Shown here in pieces: positions 10,969-23,642 of a stretch of 64,000 nt of DNA; positions within the stretch are counted from its first letter, which is position 1; the number at the start of each line of letters is the position of its first letter. A program made the position numbers and the translations under genes. Origin of the DNA: Nipponacmea schrenckii (lineage: Eukaryota > Mollusca > Gastropoda > Lottiidae); contig CM060203.1 in assembly GCA_030562195.1 (NCBI GenBank), forward strand, positions 2,432,208 through 2,496,207, given 5' to 3'. The notes beneath the pieces were generated by a model. That model saw only the letters and a program-made list of their open reading frames with translations, made no database searches and was not told the DNA's origin.

Positions 10969-13900
10969 ACGAATATCAAGCTAATTTTGTTTCTGGTATG
11001 GGTTCCCTCGGTCCCCTTCATGGTATAAGAGTTTTGGATATCAGCAGGTAATGTAAATTATAAATATCTTTTTTTGTAGTTCTTGTAGCTCTTGATCTTC
11101 AAACAACAACTCATGTTTTCATTTTAAGATGTCCTTACACCATATTGATTAACAGTGGCGTATAGTCGCGAATAATGAAAGTGGCAAGATTCCCGAACGT
11201 AATTTACAACTCGGTTGCATTAGCGTTCAAAACTTATGACATCTATTCGTGTTCGCAACTATCCACGCAACTGGTGACAATAATAGTGTGAGGGCACCTT
11301 TAGGATTGGAATAGATTGAAAGGATTTCTTATGGTCACCTGGACCATTTCATAATTTGCGTCATTCTTATTATCCATCAGGTGTCTAACAAATGTTTTAG
11401 AAATTAAATAAACGCTTAAAACGTATAACATGTCCATATCGTAAATGTTACTCATAATATCTAATGATACTCGTGTACATTATTACTGTATTAACTGTAC
11501 ATTACTGACGATATCATACAGCCAGTTATCATGTACTTGTGTATTTTTAGACGAATGGTATATTGTAATATTGTGTATTTTCCCTTTTGTTTCTTCTTTT
11601 TTTAAGCTTAGTAATATTGCAAGATTCACAGTCTCTTAAATAGTGAAATAGTGCAAATCCATACTATCAGTGCCCTCAGTGTCACATAGAACTTAAAATG
11701 TCTATAAGTTTGACATATAGTTATCTATTGAGCTTATACTTTACGTAGATAGTTTTTAAGGAAAAGATCTTTTAAATTTTATTTATTTATTATAAATTGT
11801 GCAACAGAGTGCTGGCTGGTCCGTATTGTACGATGATAATGGGCGATTTGGGAGCCGAAATAATCAAACTGGAGAGACCAGGTAAGACCAACCATTGAGT
11901 ACAAAATACATCGATCTACAGCGAATTGCCAGCATTACAAACGCTTACATAGAAGAAGAAGAAAGGAGACATGCTCTGTGTTAAGTCGTATATTGTTATC
12001 ATGTAGTTTCAAAACATCGTTTCACCTTCTTTACATTACATTTTCCATTGGGAGACATGTTTCGTTCAATTACAACACCCAAATGCTTCGTAACGTTTCG
12101 TAAATATTTTGCTAAATGAATGCAGGAATGTAAATATCCAAATAACAATCTGTAAGACTCCATAGATCTACGATTTACAAATTACATTGAAATACTTTTG
12201 ACAACAGATGCATCCCCCCCCCCCCATCCCAATCTCTCCATGTTCGTACTGTAAAATAAACATTCAACTGTCTTGTAGGCGCTGGAGATGATACCAGATC
12301 ATTTGGGCCGCCATTTTGTGGTAAAGAAACTGCGTATTTCTTTTCTGTTAACAGAAATAAAAAGGTTGGTTGACACGGGTTGAAATTCTCGAGATATAAT
12401 AAATAAATGTTGATTGGACGTTTATTTTCTCAGTCTGTAAAACTTGCTCTCAGCTAGAAATGATAGTAATGTCTGGAAATTTAAGTTAATTACTGGAAGA
12501 GGCGATAGGATCAACGTTTATACGGCCGTAGTTTGAGTTAACCAACTAATGGAGGATGGTTGAACCACGTCCACGGACCCTCATCCCTCAGGTAGACCCC
12601 GACCCCAGCAAATATTACCTATACTCTTGTCCACAAGCCTCACCTAGTTCAATCACTGCATAGCATAAAATATTTCTATATGTTTAATTTGTACTGTGTC
12701 ACAACCTGATTCTTCGGTACAACGTCTGTAAACTGTCAAGCGCATGTTTAAAATATCAGTTTAGCATTTTTTTATTTTAGAGTATAGCTGTAGATATGAA
12801 ACACGAGGAAGGGGCCAATATTGTACGAGAGGTAAAATTTTATATTTTCATTTGCGATTCGTTCTTTCAACTTGTTGTTATATATAGATAACTACATTTT
12901 CCTAAACAATACAATAAATTATTCTTACTTTTAAAAAAGTGATTAATACATCAATTGTAGAAATACTTCAACTTTGACTCTAGCATATTCAAGACCACAG
13001 AATGCTATATACATATATAATAAAGCCATAATTATATCCGTTTACTCTTCATGGCTTTAAGGCCATATCAAATTTACATTATAGCTGTAACTGTCGTTGG
13101 CTTAATTGATAGATACGAGTTGCACCCCTTTGACAAGAAACTTCTCTTTCTGAGAATGTTTTGAATTTATGTCCAATAGAGTACACGTTGCTTAAGTCCA
13201 GTGGTCACTGTCAAGTGATAATTGTGATTGAGCCTTTGAATTACCTCTCAGACTGGATGTAAAGGTTACACTCCCGTTTCAGTCATTCATTCTTCACCAC
13301 ATATTTTGCCGACACACTCTCTTTAGAGAATTTAAGTAATATTACAAATAGAAAATCTCACTGGTTGTTTAACTGGTGTAAGTCTTAACGTCACGATTTG
13401 TGCCCCTTTGTTCAGTTTTATCTAGAATTCCAAACAAATACCTAGGAAATGAACAATTGTCTGTTTATTAGTCAGATACAACACTTTCCCTCGGTTTTTA
13501 TAAAATTGTTAACCCCTTGACTACGAAGAGTTATTGGGAAGCGGGATTTTGACTAGCTTAAAACCCTTCGACGTGGTTCATGTGATACATGAATAGCTGG
13601 CAAAGTAGTTATGCTGGTTCTTGCTTTACCAATGATCGAGGTACATGTTCCAAACATTTTCAGTTAGCGAAGAAGAGTGATGTTTTGATAGAGAACTATA
13701 TACCTGGTAAACTGGAAGAAATGGGACTTGGATACCCACAAATAAAACAGTTAGCTCCACAGTTGATATACTGTTCTATATCAGGTATTTTAACTTACCC
13801 TCACCAGTCTCCCCACCCGTCTCTTCTGTCCCCTTAGATATTTCTCATCAATTCCAGAGACTAAATATGATATGTTTTACTACGAAACTTCAACCATCTC

Positions 13901-16900
13901 CACCACTTTCCCAAACAAGTCTAAATTATTGCTCCATAAGCATAAAATATTTAAAACACCAATTACTATGCTGCAATTCTGAATGATCCATGATTGTTTT
14001 CTGGACTGAATGCTAGTTTAATTTATGTTGTTTTTTCAAAAATATATTAGGTTACGGCCAAACAGGACCTTATGCCCAACGAGCTGGCTATGACGTCATA
14101 GCGTCTGGTATCGGTGGACTTATGCACATAACTGGACCCCAAGTGAGTCAAAATAAACATTAACAAATTGTTGGTTTTCTAGATATTTATGCTACAAGGA
14201 GAAAGTGTATTTCTTTTATATATTATGTACATAGAAATTGTAAATAGACCTTTTATACTATGTTCCATGTTGTATTAGTATAGACATGAACTTATTATTA
14301 TCGATTATCTCCCTTGCTCAACATTTGTTTCATCAATTAGGATGGTGAACCCTGTAAGGTGGGCGTGGCGATGACGGACCTTTCTACAGGGCTCTATGCC
14401 TATGGCTCAATACTGGCTGCTATATTAGAGCGACAAAAAACCGGACGAGGACAGCATATCGACTGTAACCTGCTTTCAACACAAGTGAGTTTTTCTCGAA
14501 ATATTGATCCTAAAATATAACCTGCTTGCACAAAGTTTCAAATCTCCAAAACATATTTCCAATCATGGACGTTCGCTTCTAATCATAATCAATCAGCATA
14601 TCCAGATATCATTGTTCATCATAATTCAACTATAATTGTTTTATGTAATTGTTATACATTATTATAAACTTTTTGAGTTTTATGTAATCTTTAGTTTTGT
14701 TAGTAGGTGGCGTCACTAGTCAACATCAGTTCCAATTATTTAAATGCTGGGATGGAGGCGAAACGATATGGGACAGCACATGAGAGTATCGTCCCTTACC
14801 AGGTAAACATCTCCTTCGTCACAAAGTAATCTCGTGTTCTCTCGCGATTCAAGTATAAAAGATGGACATATTAGATTATAGACGTAGCGTAATAGGCAAT
14901 CGCTTCTTTGAAAAGATGAAAGGTGTTCAATTTTAAAATCCCCCTTTTGGAAATCCGATAGCTCCACGATCTGGCAGTTGGACATGTTTGTTTCTGCTCA
15001 AGTTTTACCTTCAGTAGAACATTAAACTGCTTAATACCCTGTTCCGCAACTTGTGGTACGAAATCCAGGTGACTAGGGTTGGCAGTCCACACCAGTCGAA
15101 ACTCAATAATTATTGCCTAACACGTTTAATATCCTTAGGAACGTTTCAAGGCCACAATCCAACATTATAAACCCCATAAAGTTTTAAAATTTTAAACGAT
15201 TCAATGTTTTGAAATAAGTGTTATGAAAGTATAAGCAAATAAATCAGATGTCTGACATATTATATTTAGTGGAGATCTCAATGTTAATCCCCATTGACTA
15301 TTGTGGACTACATGGTATAAAGGAATAAAGAAGAAAGTTCAATACTATTTGGTTATTGAGGTGTTGTAATATTATGTCCAGTAAATAGTTTTTTATTGTT
15401 TATATTGCAGGCGTTCGAGACGAGTGATGGGTATATTATAATAGGAGGTGTGAATGACAATCAATATAGAATAGTCTGTCAGGTATCCAATCAGTGGCTA
15501 ATCTACCATAAGGAAGCTAAGTTGAAGCCTGTCCATGTGTTGCCATCTGTAAGCGGACAGCCATGCACCCTCTCGAAAAATGTTGAACAGCATATTAAAC
15601 AATTGAAAACCTTCCAGCAGAGGGGCCACATTCCACTTAAGTGTACGAGCCCGCACTTATCTAGTTGAGCAATCAAATGGGATTTATTGTTTGTATGGCA
15701 TTTATTTATTGGTCGTATAATAATAACTAGGCTTTATGGATAAACAATTACTAAGTTTGTTTATTCTTCAACGTTTCAACAAGTGTTCTATTATCGTTGT
15801 CAAGCAGAAAAAGCAAGACGGCAAGAGGACACTTGTTGAAACGTCGCAGAATAAATCAACTCAGTAATTGTTATTCCGTAAAGCTTATTTATTATAAAAA
15901 TGAGATTAAGATTACAATTATCAGAAACGAAATTGTACACAAATTTGGTTTGGTAAGATAATGCGCTCAAATTCAGCCTTGACCGTCTTCCCACTGTGGT
16001 CGGTAACTTGAGTCGGAGTTTTTATTAACTAAATTGAAATGTCAGTATCCAAATAGAGTTGTCTGTTTATGAATTTGCATCTATAAGATATTAAGATATT
16101 TTAAGGCTAACATTTACATCATTTTTAATGATCCAATTCTATGGAAAATAACCAATCTTAAAATGTTATTTTCCGTACTCAAATTCTTTGGAAAATAATC
16201 AACAAAATCGAGTCTCCGACGAATAAGGAAATATCAAACTTTAAGACCAATATTAAAATTCAATTATCCTCTTTTATACTTCATATATCCACCTTTCTCA
16301 CTGATATATATGACGTCCTTTCAGCAAGTTGTATAAGGAGCGTTAATGAATGCTAATGTTTCTGTATTGTTTTATAGAAAATAGAATTAGAAGACTTGGT
16401 TACTGACCCTCGATTTATAACCAACAAACAACGAGTTGTTAATAGGAAGGAATTATTGGAACTAATGACTAATCGGTAATCAGTGATTCTATTGTTAATT
16501 TCATAAGAAACTGTTTAGATTTTAAAGCTCTATTTTATTTCAAAATTCGGTACAGGACAAAACTTTCATTTAACAAAAAATAAGGTGCAGGAAAATGAGA
16601 TATAAAAATCCATTTCATTTCATTAGTCCATAGTATACAAAACAGTAGGATATAAAACTCTATTTCATTAGTCCAATAAGATACAGAACAGTAGGATATA
16701 AAACTCTATTTCATTTCATTAGTTCTATAGATACAGAGCATATGAAAATTAGAATATGCCGGATTCTAATCTATTAATCGCATTAATTAAAACTTGGCCA
16801 TCAATGAATCAATGAAGTATTACTCTTATTTTGATTTCAGTTTTAAAGATAAGACGACCAAACAATGGTTGGATATATTTGAAGATACCGGTATACCATA

Positions 16901-18535
16901 CGGTCCTATAAATAACATGCAACAAGTCTTCTCTGATCCTCAGGTAAACACATAGTTATCATTATATAACATCCGGATTCCTGAATTTTGGACTCTTCTT
17001 CCAAAACTTGGTCTCCTATTACACTCCTTACACCTTGCACCATAGGTTAAGATTTCGTTTTCACAAAAAAGAGAAGGAAATCCTTCTTGACAACAAAAGC
17101 TATTTTCAAGTGCACCTACTGAGAACAGTCAGTACCTTGCTTACCCGAGTTTCTAGTCACCATAGGGCTAGTGCTCTCAACTGTTACCCTCGGTTATTGA
17201 TTCAGGTCGGAAAAAGTGTATAACCATTGATGATGGTTATGCAATAAATCGGGACTCGATACGATAAAGACTGTACATTTTAAAAAACCAATTCCTGTTG
17301 GTAATTGAAAAAAGAGGGGATTAATTTTGTTGTCATGACACATTTCCTTCTCTGCACACCTTCCTCTTTAGTACAGTCAGATGCGAAAGCGAAAGTAGGT
17401 GGTTGAACAAAATTTCATTCTAATGGCTACCAACCATAATCCAACTAACATTAAAAAAAAGCTTATGTTAATTACAGTAAGATCTCGAGACACAATTGCA
17501 AGAGATTTGTTTTTGCCGCACACAATTCAAATGACCAAATAACAGACAAAAAAGTACCCAAATCGCCTCACCAATTAGCCGCCGACTCAGCCGTTAACAT
17601 TGCATATTTGATCTTACTTCATTTTGTAATCCAGGTAATCCACAATGATATGATACAAGAAATAGATCATCCAACAGCTGGTAGAATCAGATTACCTGGT
17701 ATGTATTTTTGTCCAAAATCTTATATTATATATATTCTTCGTTCAACAGCACCTTCACCCAAAAAGTGAATGGCATGGTGGGGTGGGGCTGGTGGGAAAT
17801 AAGAAATGCAATGGAAACAGGCATTGAATTTGTTTTACGTCAAAAGACACCCGGATATTCTTTGAATAATTCGAGTTCTATATGCTTTACAATTCAAGAG
17901 AGGTAACTGATGAAATTTAATTTAATTTTAACTGTTCAACTGACGATAAACGTACCCTAGTTACAGCGTGAGCGGCTTCCTTTTCAATCTCAATTCATAC
18001 CATACTTAGTCTGAATGATTCCGCTCAAGTGGCTTGATCAATCAGAAGAGTTTACCTTTCAGTATGTACTATACATCAACGTTTTTTGAACGGAACAAGT
18101 GCAGTGAATCGTGAATTAATTAAGACTAATAATAGCAATCATATACAGTACCAGCTGCTCCTTGGCCAAACCTCTTGGTATTGACCTTTCCCGGATTATC
18201 AATACCCATTTACAGCTGGGTGGACAGGAAGTGTGAGTGCAGATGACTTATTCAAATCATCGGACTTTGTAGGGACTTAATTCCAAACCCTAATAATTTA
18301 TAATGCCCCTTTCACGATTTTATAAAGAGGATTCTCAAGCAATGTTTATCCGAACAGTTGATAAGTTGGTTTATGTTTTGTAGGCCCTGCTGTACGGTTT
18401 AGTGAAAGTAAGACAGTAAACCCACCCCTCTCTCCACCTACTCTAGGTCAGCACACTCAAGCTGTTTTATCTGATATACTAGAGATGGACCAAGACAAGA
18501 TCAATCAGCTTCTCCAGGATCAGGTCATTCAATAA
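10969..18535 (+). CDS. SUGCT: Succinyl-CoA:glutarate CoA-transferase (CaiB/BaiF family III), 5' exon missing
   Basis: Thirteen in-phase exons: 10969-11047, 11808-11881, 12279-12364, 12781-12831, 13664-13784, 14051-14142, 14341-14484, 14707-14802, 15411-15482, 16378-16475, 16841-16943, 17635-17698, 18384-18535. They encode 409 residues plus stop; vertebrate SUGCT has about 440, the difference being the mitochondrial presequence. Family III signatures are clear: [82 protein letters not shown], and [16 protein letters not shown] holding the expected catalytic Asp (about residue 180 of this partial protein). Near the end are [13 protein letters not shown] and LPGPAVRF. The known role is moving CoA from succinyl-CoA to glutarate in mitochondria, in lysine/tryptophan catabolism. 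An AATAAA overlaps the stop codon and another lies at 18608. The upstream exon, expected to end in phase 1, was not found. Confidence 0.93.
12935..12965. repeat. Solitary partial unit of the 51-bp minisatellite
   Basis: The string gattaatacatcaattgtag followed by aaatact matches the core of the minisatellite arrays at 0.5-1.0 and 51.8-52.4 kb, in the orientation of the first. It lies in the SUGCT intron after the 12781-12831 exon. Confidence 0.6.
15730..15886. mobile_element. Foldback element with about 58-bp inverted arms
   Basis: The left arm (15730-15787) contains aacaattactaagtttg, tttattcttc and acgtttcaacaagtgt. The right arm (15826-15886) is its reverse complement with about ten differences (acacttgttgaaacgtcgca, then aactcagtaattgtta). 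The spacer is about 38 bp. It lies inside the SUGCT intron between 15482 and 16378. A half copy occurs at about 54.63-54.70 kb, so it is a dispersed family. Confidence 0.75.
16590..16745. repeat. Tandem repeat in a SUGCT intron, about 3 copies
   Basis: Units contain aggatataaaactctatttc then atttcattagtcc and atacagaacagt, with variable spacing of about 45-60 bp. They lie between the 16378-16475 and 16841-16943 exons. Confidence 0.7.
18145..18265 (-). mobile_element. SINE fragment in the last SUGCT intron
   Basis: Reverse-oriented copy: ccagctgctccttggccaaa, cctcttggtattgac, cccatttacagctgggtgga, then gatgacttattcaaatcatc. It matches the middle of the full-length SINE at 56.46 kb. Confidence 0.75.
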
Positions 18536-18799
18536 AGTCATATATTTATTTCAGTCGTTTTCTTTGAACTGAAGTAGTGGCCTAATCCTTGACATCAACA
18601 ATCTTTAAATAAAGATTTATCACAATACAAACGATAAAATTATAGTTGCTGTTTAAATATCATGTCTCACGCTTCGATACTTATATCGAAAAATATATGC
18701 TTTATAACTAAAGCGACACCTCAATTGCAAGATGTGCTAGTCTGATCGGACAGAAATAAAGAAACCAATCAAATAACAATATAATTTCGAATGAAACTT

Positions 18800-18885
18800 C
18801 TACCTGCTGGTTATTGGCCAAACCTCTAGACAATAATTTTTCTCGGATAATACATACCTATTTAATTCTGGGTTGATTGAAAGAA
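18800..18885 (-). mobile_element. Degenerate SINE fragment downstream of SUGCT
   Basis: Reverse-oriented, diverged copy: tacctgctggttattggcca, aacctctagacaat, then tacctatttaattctgggtt. It begins about 270 bp after the SUGCT stop. Confidence 0.6.
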
Positions 18886-19898
18886 ATTATGTAAAAGGGC
18901 AATATGTGATATTAGATAAGCGATGCCTAGTTTCATAATTTTTCATTGGAGAAACTTCAATCTAAATTTCATTAAGTGCCCAAGTTTTCTTACAGAATAA
19001 GATATTCACTGCTAATGAATATTTTCGCTAATTAAAGACACTCGTTTGTTCAATTAATCCAGTCCAACTGATCGCAATTAATCAAAATATGTGATTGAAT
19101 ATCAAATATTGTTACAAACATTTCAATTAACAATGATTTACACCTGGATATATTACCAGTATATAACAAAACAGACAGGACCAGAATTTATCAAAACCTT
19201 AGGATTGAGGTGATCAGCGAAGTTGGGGAATAAAATCAATCTGAGATTTGAAGCTTATACAGAATAAGGTATGAACATATTTATTCTAAATTTAAACGGG
19301 GAATGATAACCTCGACTTGTGGATCATTGAGAATATCTTCTGGTTTCAATGACTGAAAGAACATTTTGTATGTATTATAGAATGTTCTACGGGATCGTTT
19401 GCATTGACAATTAGCACAAAGTAGGACGCAATGCTCAAATCATTCAGGATTACGAACAATCACCTTTATACAATCAAACAGTACATTACTCAACTGTTCT
19501 ATGAAATGAGACGATTATTGGCAAAAGATGTTACTTAAAAATGATTATCTGGACGCTCACTGTTTCATATAGCAGTGTGACCTTTTATGTGCTTGTGTGT
19601 CTTTGCGTCTTTTTAAAACTATGGTTCACAACATAGTGTGGGTAGAGCCAACCTGTGAACCTTGCAGAGGGTACACGAAAAAAAACCCAAAATAATTCAT
19701 GGGCTCAATTATAATATAATTTAAATATTTTATGATGCTTTCAACATTTAATTTCCATTTCCAAAGATATTTTTGTGTTATTGTTGAATTTTCTTGTCAA
19801 ATGTAACGTTTCTAACCCACAACAATCCTTACTACTTGCCGATAAACTCAACCAGCTTGCCTAATTAGCACATGTTTATATTCAGGTTGAACAACACT

Positions 19899-21272
19899 AT
19901 GGATTTGCTGAATAATATTACTACTATCATGATGAACAACACCATGACAACTGAATCTGGCCTTCGGAACGATTCGAGTATGATGGAGACCACCACGACT
20001 GATGACGCTAATAGCAAGCTGAGGTATCTATCGGAAGACAGCAGCCTTGAAGAATATTTGGAATTTCAAGTTGCTTGGGGTATGGATATCGGATTTACCC
20101 CTATTTGTTCTACATTAGGTATTTTGGGTAACATCCTGTCCATGATCGTAATGTTGATGAACAAGAAATCTACATCCTACCAATATCTGGCAATGATTGC
20201 TGTCACTGATGTACTCGTTCTGATACTGAATATAATGTTCATGGCCAGAAAATTTCCGGGTCATGAAATATTCCACGAAGGGACATGTGGTTTGATATTT
20301 TTCCTCATGTATTTTTCAATCCATTATAACGTTGCTTTATTAGTGACAATGACTTTGGAGAGGTTCATAGCTATCAAATATCCATTGCATGCTCAGAGAT
20401 GGTTCACGATTAGACGTGCTAGAATTGCCATTATCGTAGAAGGAATCTTAGCTTTTGCTTTCGATTTCCATAACTTTTTTACCCGAAAGATGATTACCGA
20501 TGAAGACACTGGCCTGGAGATGTGTTCCCAAGAAGGTGAACTAAACATTTTCTTCATCAGAAAGGTCTGGCCATGGTTCGATGCAGTGGTATATTGTTAT
20601 TTACCTCTCACTTGTTTGTTTACTCTAAACATCCTGATCATAAGAGAAGTTAGGAAAGCTGGACACAATCAACGACAGTTGACGAAATCCCATTCGACAG
20701 GTGGAGAAGACAATAAGCAGACCATGGAGAAAAAGAACCAGGAGCGACAGATTACTATCATGTTACTTCTGGTGTCCTTCTGCTTCTTGATATTTGTTAG
20801 TCCAATGGCGGTTATCATTGTAGTCGAGAGATACTACTGGATCCCTACCGAACCTCATGATAAAGCGGTTTACCATCTGGTCCGCACCATTACCAATCAC
20901 ATGATGTACCTGAACCATTCCCTCAACTTCCTTCTTTACTTCATCAGCGGTCGTCGATTCCGGGAGCAATTCAGAGCCGTTTTTTGTAAATGTCTACAAG
21001 ACGAAAGCAAGACCAACAAACCAAAACTCTACAAGATTGAGGATGGTAACAACGCTAAAAATCACCCACTCGCAATGGTTGCCCAGTCCTCTAGTAGTGT
21101 TGATAGCGGTCTTAAGAATAGCAATTATACCAGCTCAGAAAATACACTGTCGTCTGCCGTAAGATCGAATTCATCTCTGTCAGAGACGGCACCGGAAGTT
21201 CACATACAACCATCATCTGAAGAGTTACCTCCCCCACCCGTATCCGAAGATCCAGGTGATAAAATTATCTAA
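19899..21272 (+). CDS. Rhodopsin-family peptide-type GPCR (orphan), intronless, copy 1
   Basis: One uninterrupted coding exon of 457 residues from ATG 19899. An upstream in-frame ATG at 19872 is disfavoured because a probable splice acceptor (tatattcag) lies between the two, suggesting a 5' UTR intron. The N-terminus has sequons at about N6, N13 and N24. Seven TM segments follow, with GN in TM1 (N78), D104 in TM2, C130 at the start of TM3 and C209 in loop 2 (the usual disulfide). ERF replaces DRY at 154-156; FCFLIFVSP is in TM6; and LNFLLY replaces NPxxY in TM7. The third inner loop is long and polar. The tail has paired Cys (about 363 and 365), many Ser and a PPPPVS stretch. This pattern fits the FMRFamide/neuropeptide-receptor-like GPCRs expanded in lophotrochozoans; the ligand is unknown. 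Its closest visible relative is the receptor at 24.3 kb. Confidence 0.9.
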   Translation: MDLLNNITTIMMNNTMTTESGLRNDSSMMETTTTDDANSKLRYLSEDSSLEEYLEFQVAWGMDIGFTPICSTLGILGNILSMIVMLMNKKSTSYQYLAMIAVTDVLVLILNIMFMARKFPGHEIFHEGTCGLIFFLMYFSIHYNVALLVTMTLERFIAIKYPLHAQRWFTIRRARIAIIVEGILAFAFDFHNFFTRKMITDEDTGLEMCSQEGELNIFFIRKVWPWFDAVVYCYLPLTCLFTLNILIIREVRKAGHNQRQLTKSHSTGGEDNKQTMEKKNQERQITIMLLLVSFCFLIFVSPMAVIIVVERYYWIPTEPHDKAVYHLVRTITNHMMYLNHSLNFLLYFISGRRFREQFRAVFCKCLQDESKTNKPKLYKIEDGNNAKNHPLAMVAQSSSSVDSGLKNSNYTSSENTLSSAVRSNSSLSETAPEVHIQPSSEELPPPPVSEDPGDKII

Positions 21273-22385
21273 AGGTTGTCCTGTAGAAACCGCAATAGTA
21301 ACATATGCTCATATTCATGTTTTTATTTTGAAAGTGGTATATTCATGTTTTTATGTTTATCCAATTCGTTTGTCCATCAAAGTCAGAGTCACCTATTCAG
21401 TAACAACAGAACTAGTTTGCTAATTAATCAGTCGGATTTGATTGTTCGGAGTGGCATGAAATAAATACGGAGGGGGGATTCTGTTTTGAGGGGAGGGCCT
21501 AATGCATAATCCAAGACAGTTTTAGTATAAATGTAGCAATAGAATCATAATATAGGACAAGTAAATGTTTAAAAGTAAATAGGATTAATTTGTTCGGTCT
21601 TGTTTTTACATTCTAAAGTAACTCTATTCGCTTTGATAAATATTTTTATATAAACAATGAACCCTTTACATAATTATTATATTGTTAATTTGTGGTATTG
21701 ATATCCAACCTCTCTGTGTCAGGAATGAAGATTTTGCTTCTTCATGTGTGCAACTGTTGCATGGATAGAGGCCTAAGCGACTCTGTTCTGAGTGTGTATT
21801 TGAATTGAATTCTTTACATAATATGATTAAATATTCATGTATTGGTTTTTGTTAAATTTAAAATTTGTAAGGAAAAATAAATCCTTAAAAACTGAATTCT
21901 TTATTATATAACTAACGTTCTACTAGAAAATGAATCGTCATCACCGCCGCACAATCAGAATATCTCTTCTTGTAACAGTACAGTGGAGTAGATAAGACTT
22001 TACACTATTCAACTGGGTGTTTTTACCTTCTCGATTATGCAGGTCGGAAAGACCAATAAGCTTCTTCATGTTCTAAAATGATAACGTGCCACAATCTTGA
22101 CGTATAGGACTCCAATATTATTTATTAACCGGTTTCATACCATATTTTAATTGTCATAGATAATCGTTTTTGTATGGTCTTCAGGAAATTATACATTGTA
22201 TCTGTTTATCACTGACTTTTGATTTAAATTGGTGTAATTCCATTGATGTATATGTCGATACCATGATTGGGGGGAATGTACGGTGGCTGGTATACGCCAT
22301 CAAATTTACAATATGCAATTTTTCCAATATGGTAGTGATTTTTTTTTTCGTCTTTTCACCGGGGTGAAAATACTTTCTACCTAGG

Positions 22386-22472
22386 TGAAAAGTCCCGAAT
22401 TAAACATTTAAAATATTTACCACCCCTGGTTAAAAAGTCGAAAAATTAAATGTTTAATTCGGTACTTTTTAC
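22386..22472. repeat. Inverted repeat
   Basis: Left arm 22386-22413 (aaaagtcccgaattaaacat core) pairs with right arm 22443-22472 (atgtttaattcggtactttt core) across a spacer of about 30 bp. A second short palindrome, ttttcaccggggtgaaaa, lies just upstream at about 22354-22371. It may be the end of a foldback element or a transcribed hairpin; there is no further evidence. Confidence 0.6.
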
Positions 22473-22549
22473 ATATTTTTTTTATACGTTGTAAAGCATT
22501 CCCTAGAAGGAATGGAGATCATCTTTCAATGATTGGTTTAGAACGGTCA

Positions 22550-22745
22550 GTAAGTAGTACAGGGTGTTAGCAATTGGCATGATATTGCTTGGTTACATCG
22601 AACTAATGGTGGTCATAGGTTTGGATCTCAGTCGGTGTTCTAAAACCTTGAACAGGTTATTTAGCAAATTAATCCAGACGAGTAAAAGTAAAACCAGGAC
22701 GAACACCGGATCCTCGTGAACCTAAGTTGTTAATTCTTATATAAA
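22550..22745 (+). mobile_element. SINE-like element, second subfamily (shares tail)
   Basis: The segment has a tRNA-like B-box stretch (ggtttggatctcagtcgg) and ends with gatcctcgtgaacctaagtt, the tail of the SINE at 56.46 kb. The head and middle differ from that family. Different SINE heads sharing one tail is a known pattern, usually explained by a common LINE partner; that is inference here. Confidence 0.45.
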
Positions 22746-23582
22746 TGCTTTATTTTTTTTAAATGTCCCTTTCCCGTATGTACCTATCTTGTCACTGTTT
22801 AATTAAAAGAACTCCGTGGATCAGTATTCTGGTAAAATCACACCACACAAAATACATTGAAAGCGTCAATACCAATGATGTTTTCTCTATAGTATTATTC
22901 TTCATTAGACTAATAAGGTGCAGGAAAACATTTCAATTCAAACATTTCAGCCCAGTACATTTATAAGAACTTACCCTGGATTCGATCGATATTGATGTCA
23001 AGTTGTGGTTGGAGCTGATTATCTTTAAAATATTCAAATCAATACGAAAATATGATATGGAATATGATAATTAAAACGCATCATCTTCAAATGTTCCGTA
23101 TAAAAGAAACCTGTCATGTTAGACAGCTTAGAAATCTTGCTAAACTAATTCCAACTCCTCAGGTAAGATTTTAACGTATATTGTAAATATTTTTTTTGAT
23201 ATCATTTTCAAATTTAAGATTGTCTTTTCAAAAATATTTTAAAATTTATTTCAAAAATGTTTTTACCGAACTGCTTCTCTGCGAAAAAAGGCACGCTTTT
23301 CGAAAAATTCTTTTACTTCAGCCCCATATGAAGCCTGGGAAAATAAGTTTTTTTGTGAAGATTACAGCTTGGAATATGTTTTATTTAAATAAATAGCAAC
23401 AGATAAATTTGATTTCAAGAAACACTTTGACCAACTTGTTTGACTAAAATTGCAAAACTATAGCGTTTTACAGCATCTGTGGATATTTCGAAGACTTCTG
23501 GACTAGAAACAAAAATCACAAATAAATGCTTTTTTTATTGTTATGATCACAGGGAAAATTCATAATTGGTAATATTTAAGCA

Positions 23583-23642
23583 GAGAAACAACTATATTTT
23601 ACAAGAATAACAACTTAAGGTACACAAGTCCGCCGTATAACA
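23583..23642 (-). mobile_element. SINE tail fragment
   Basis: agagaaacaactatatttta then ataacaacttaaggtacaca and agtccgccgt match the reversed 3' end of the 56.46 kb SINE. The rest of the element is missing. Confidence 0.6.

Noticed and set aside
13589..13837. 82-codon frame taken as a separate gene
   Set aside because: Only its middle (13664-13784) is coding, as an exon of SUGCT; the rest is intron read-through.
19872..19901. Upstream ATG of GPCR copy 1 (and the equivalent 24241 in copy 2)
   Set aside because: A likely splice acceptor lies between the upstream and downstream ATG in both paralogues, and the extra residues are not shared.
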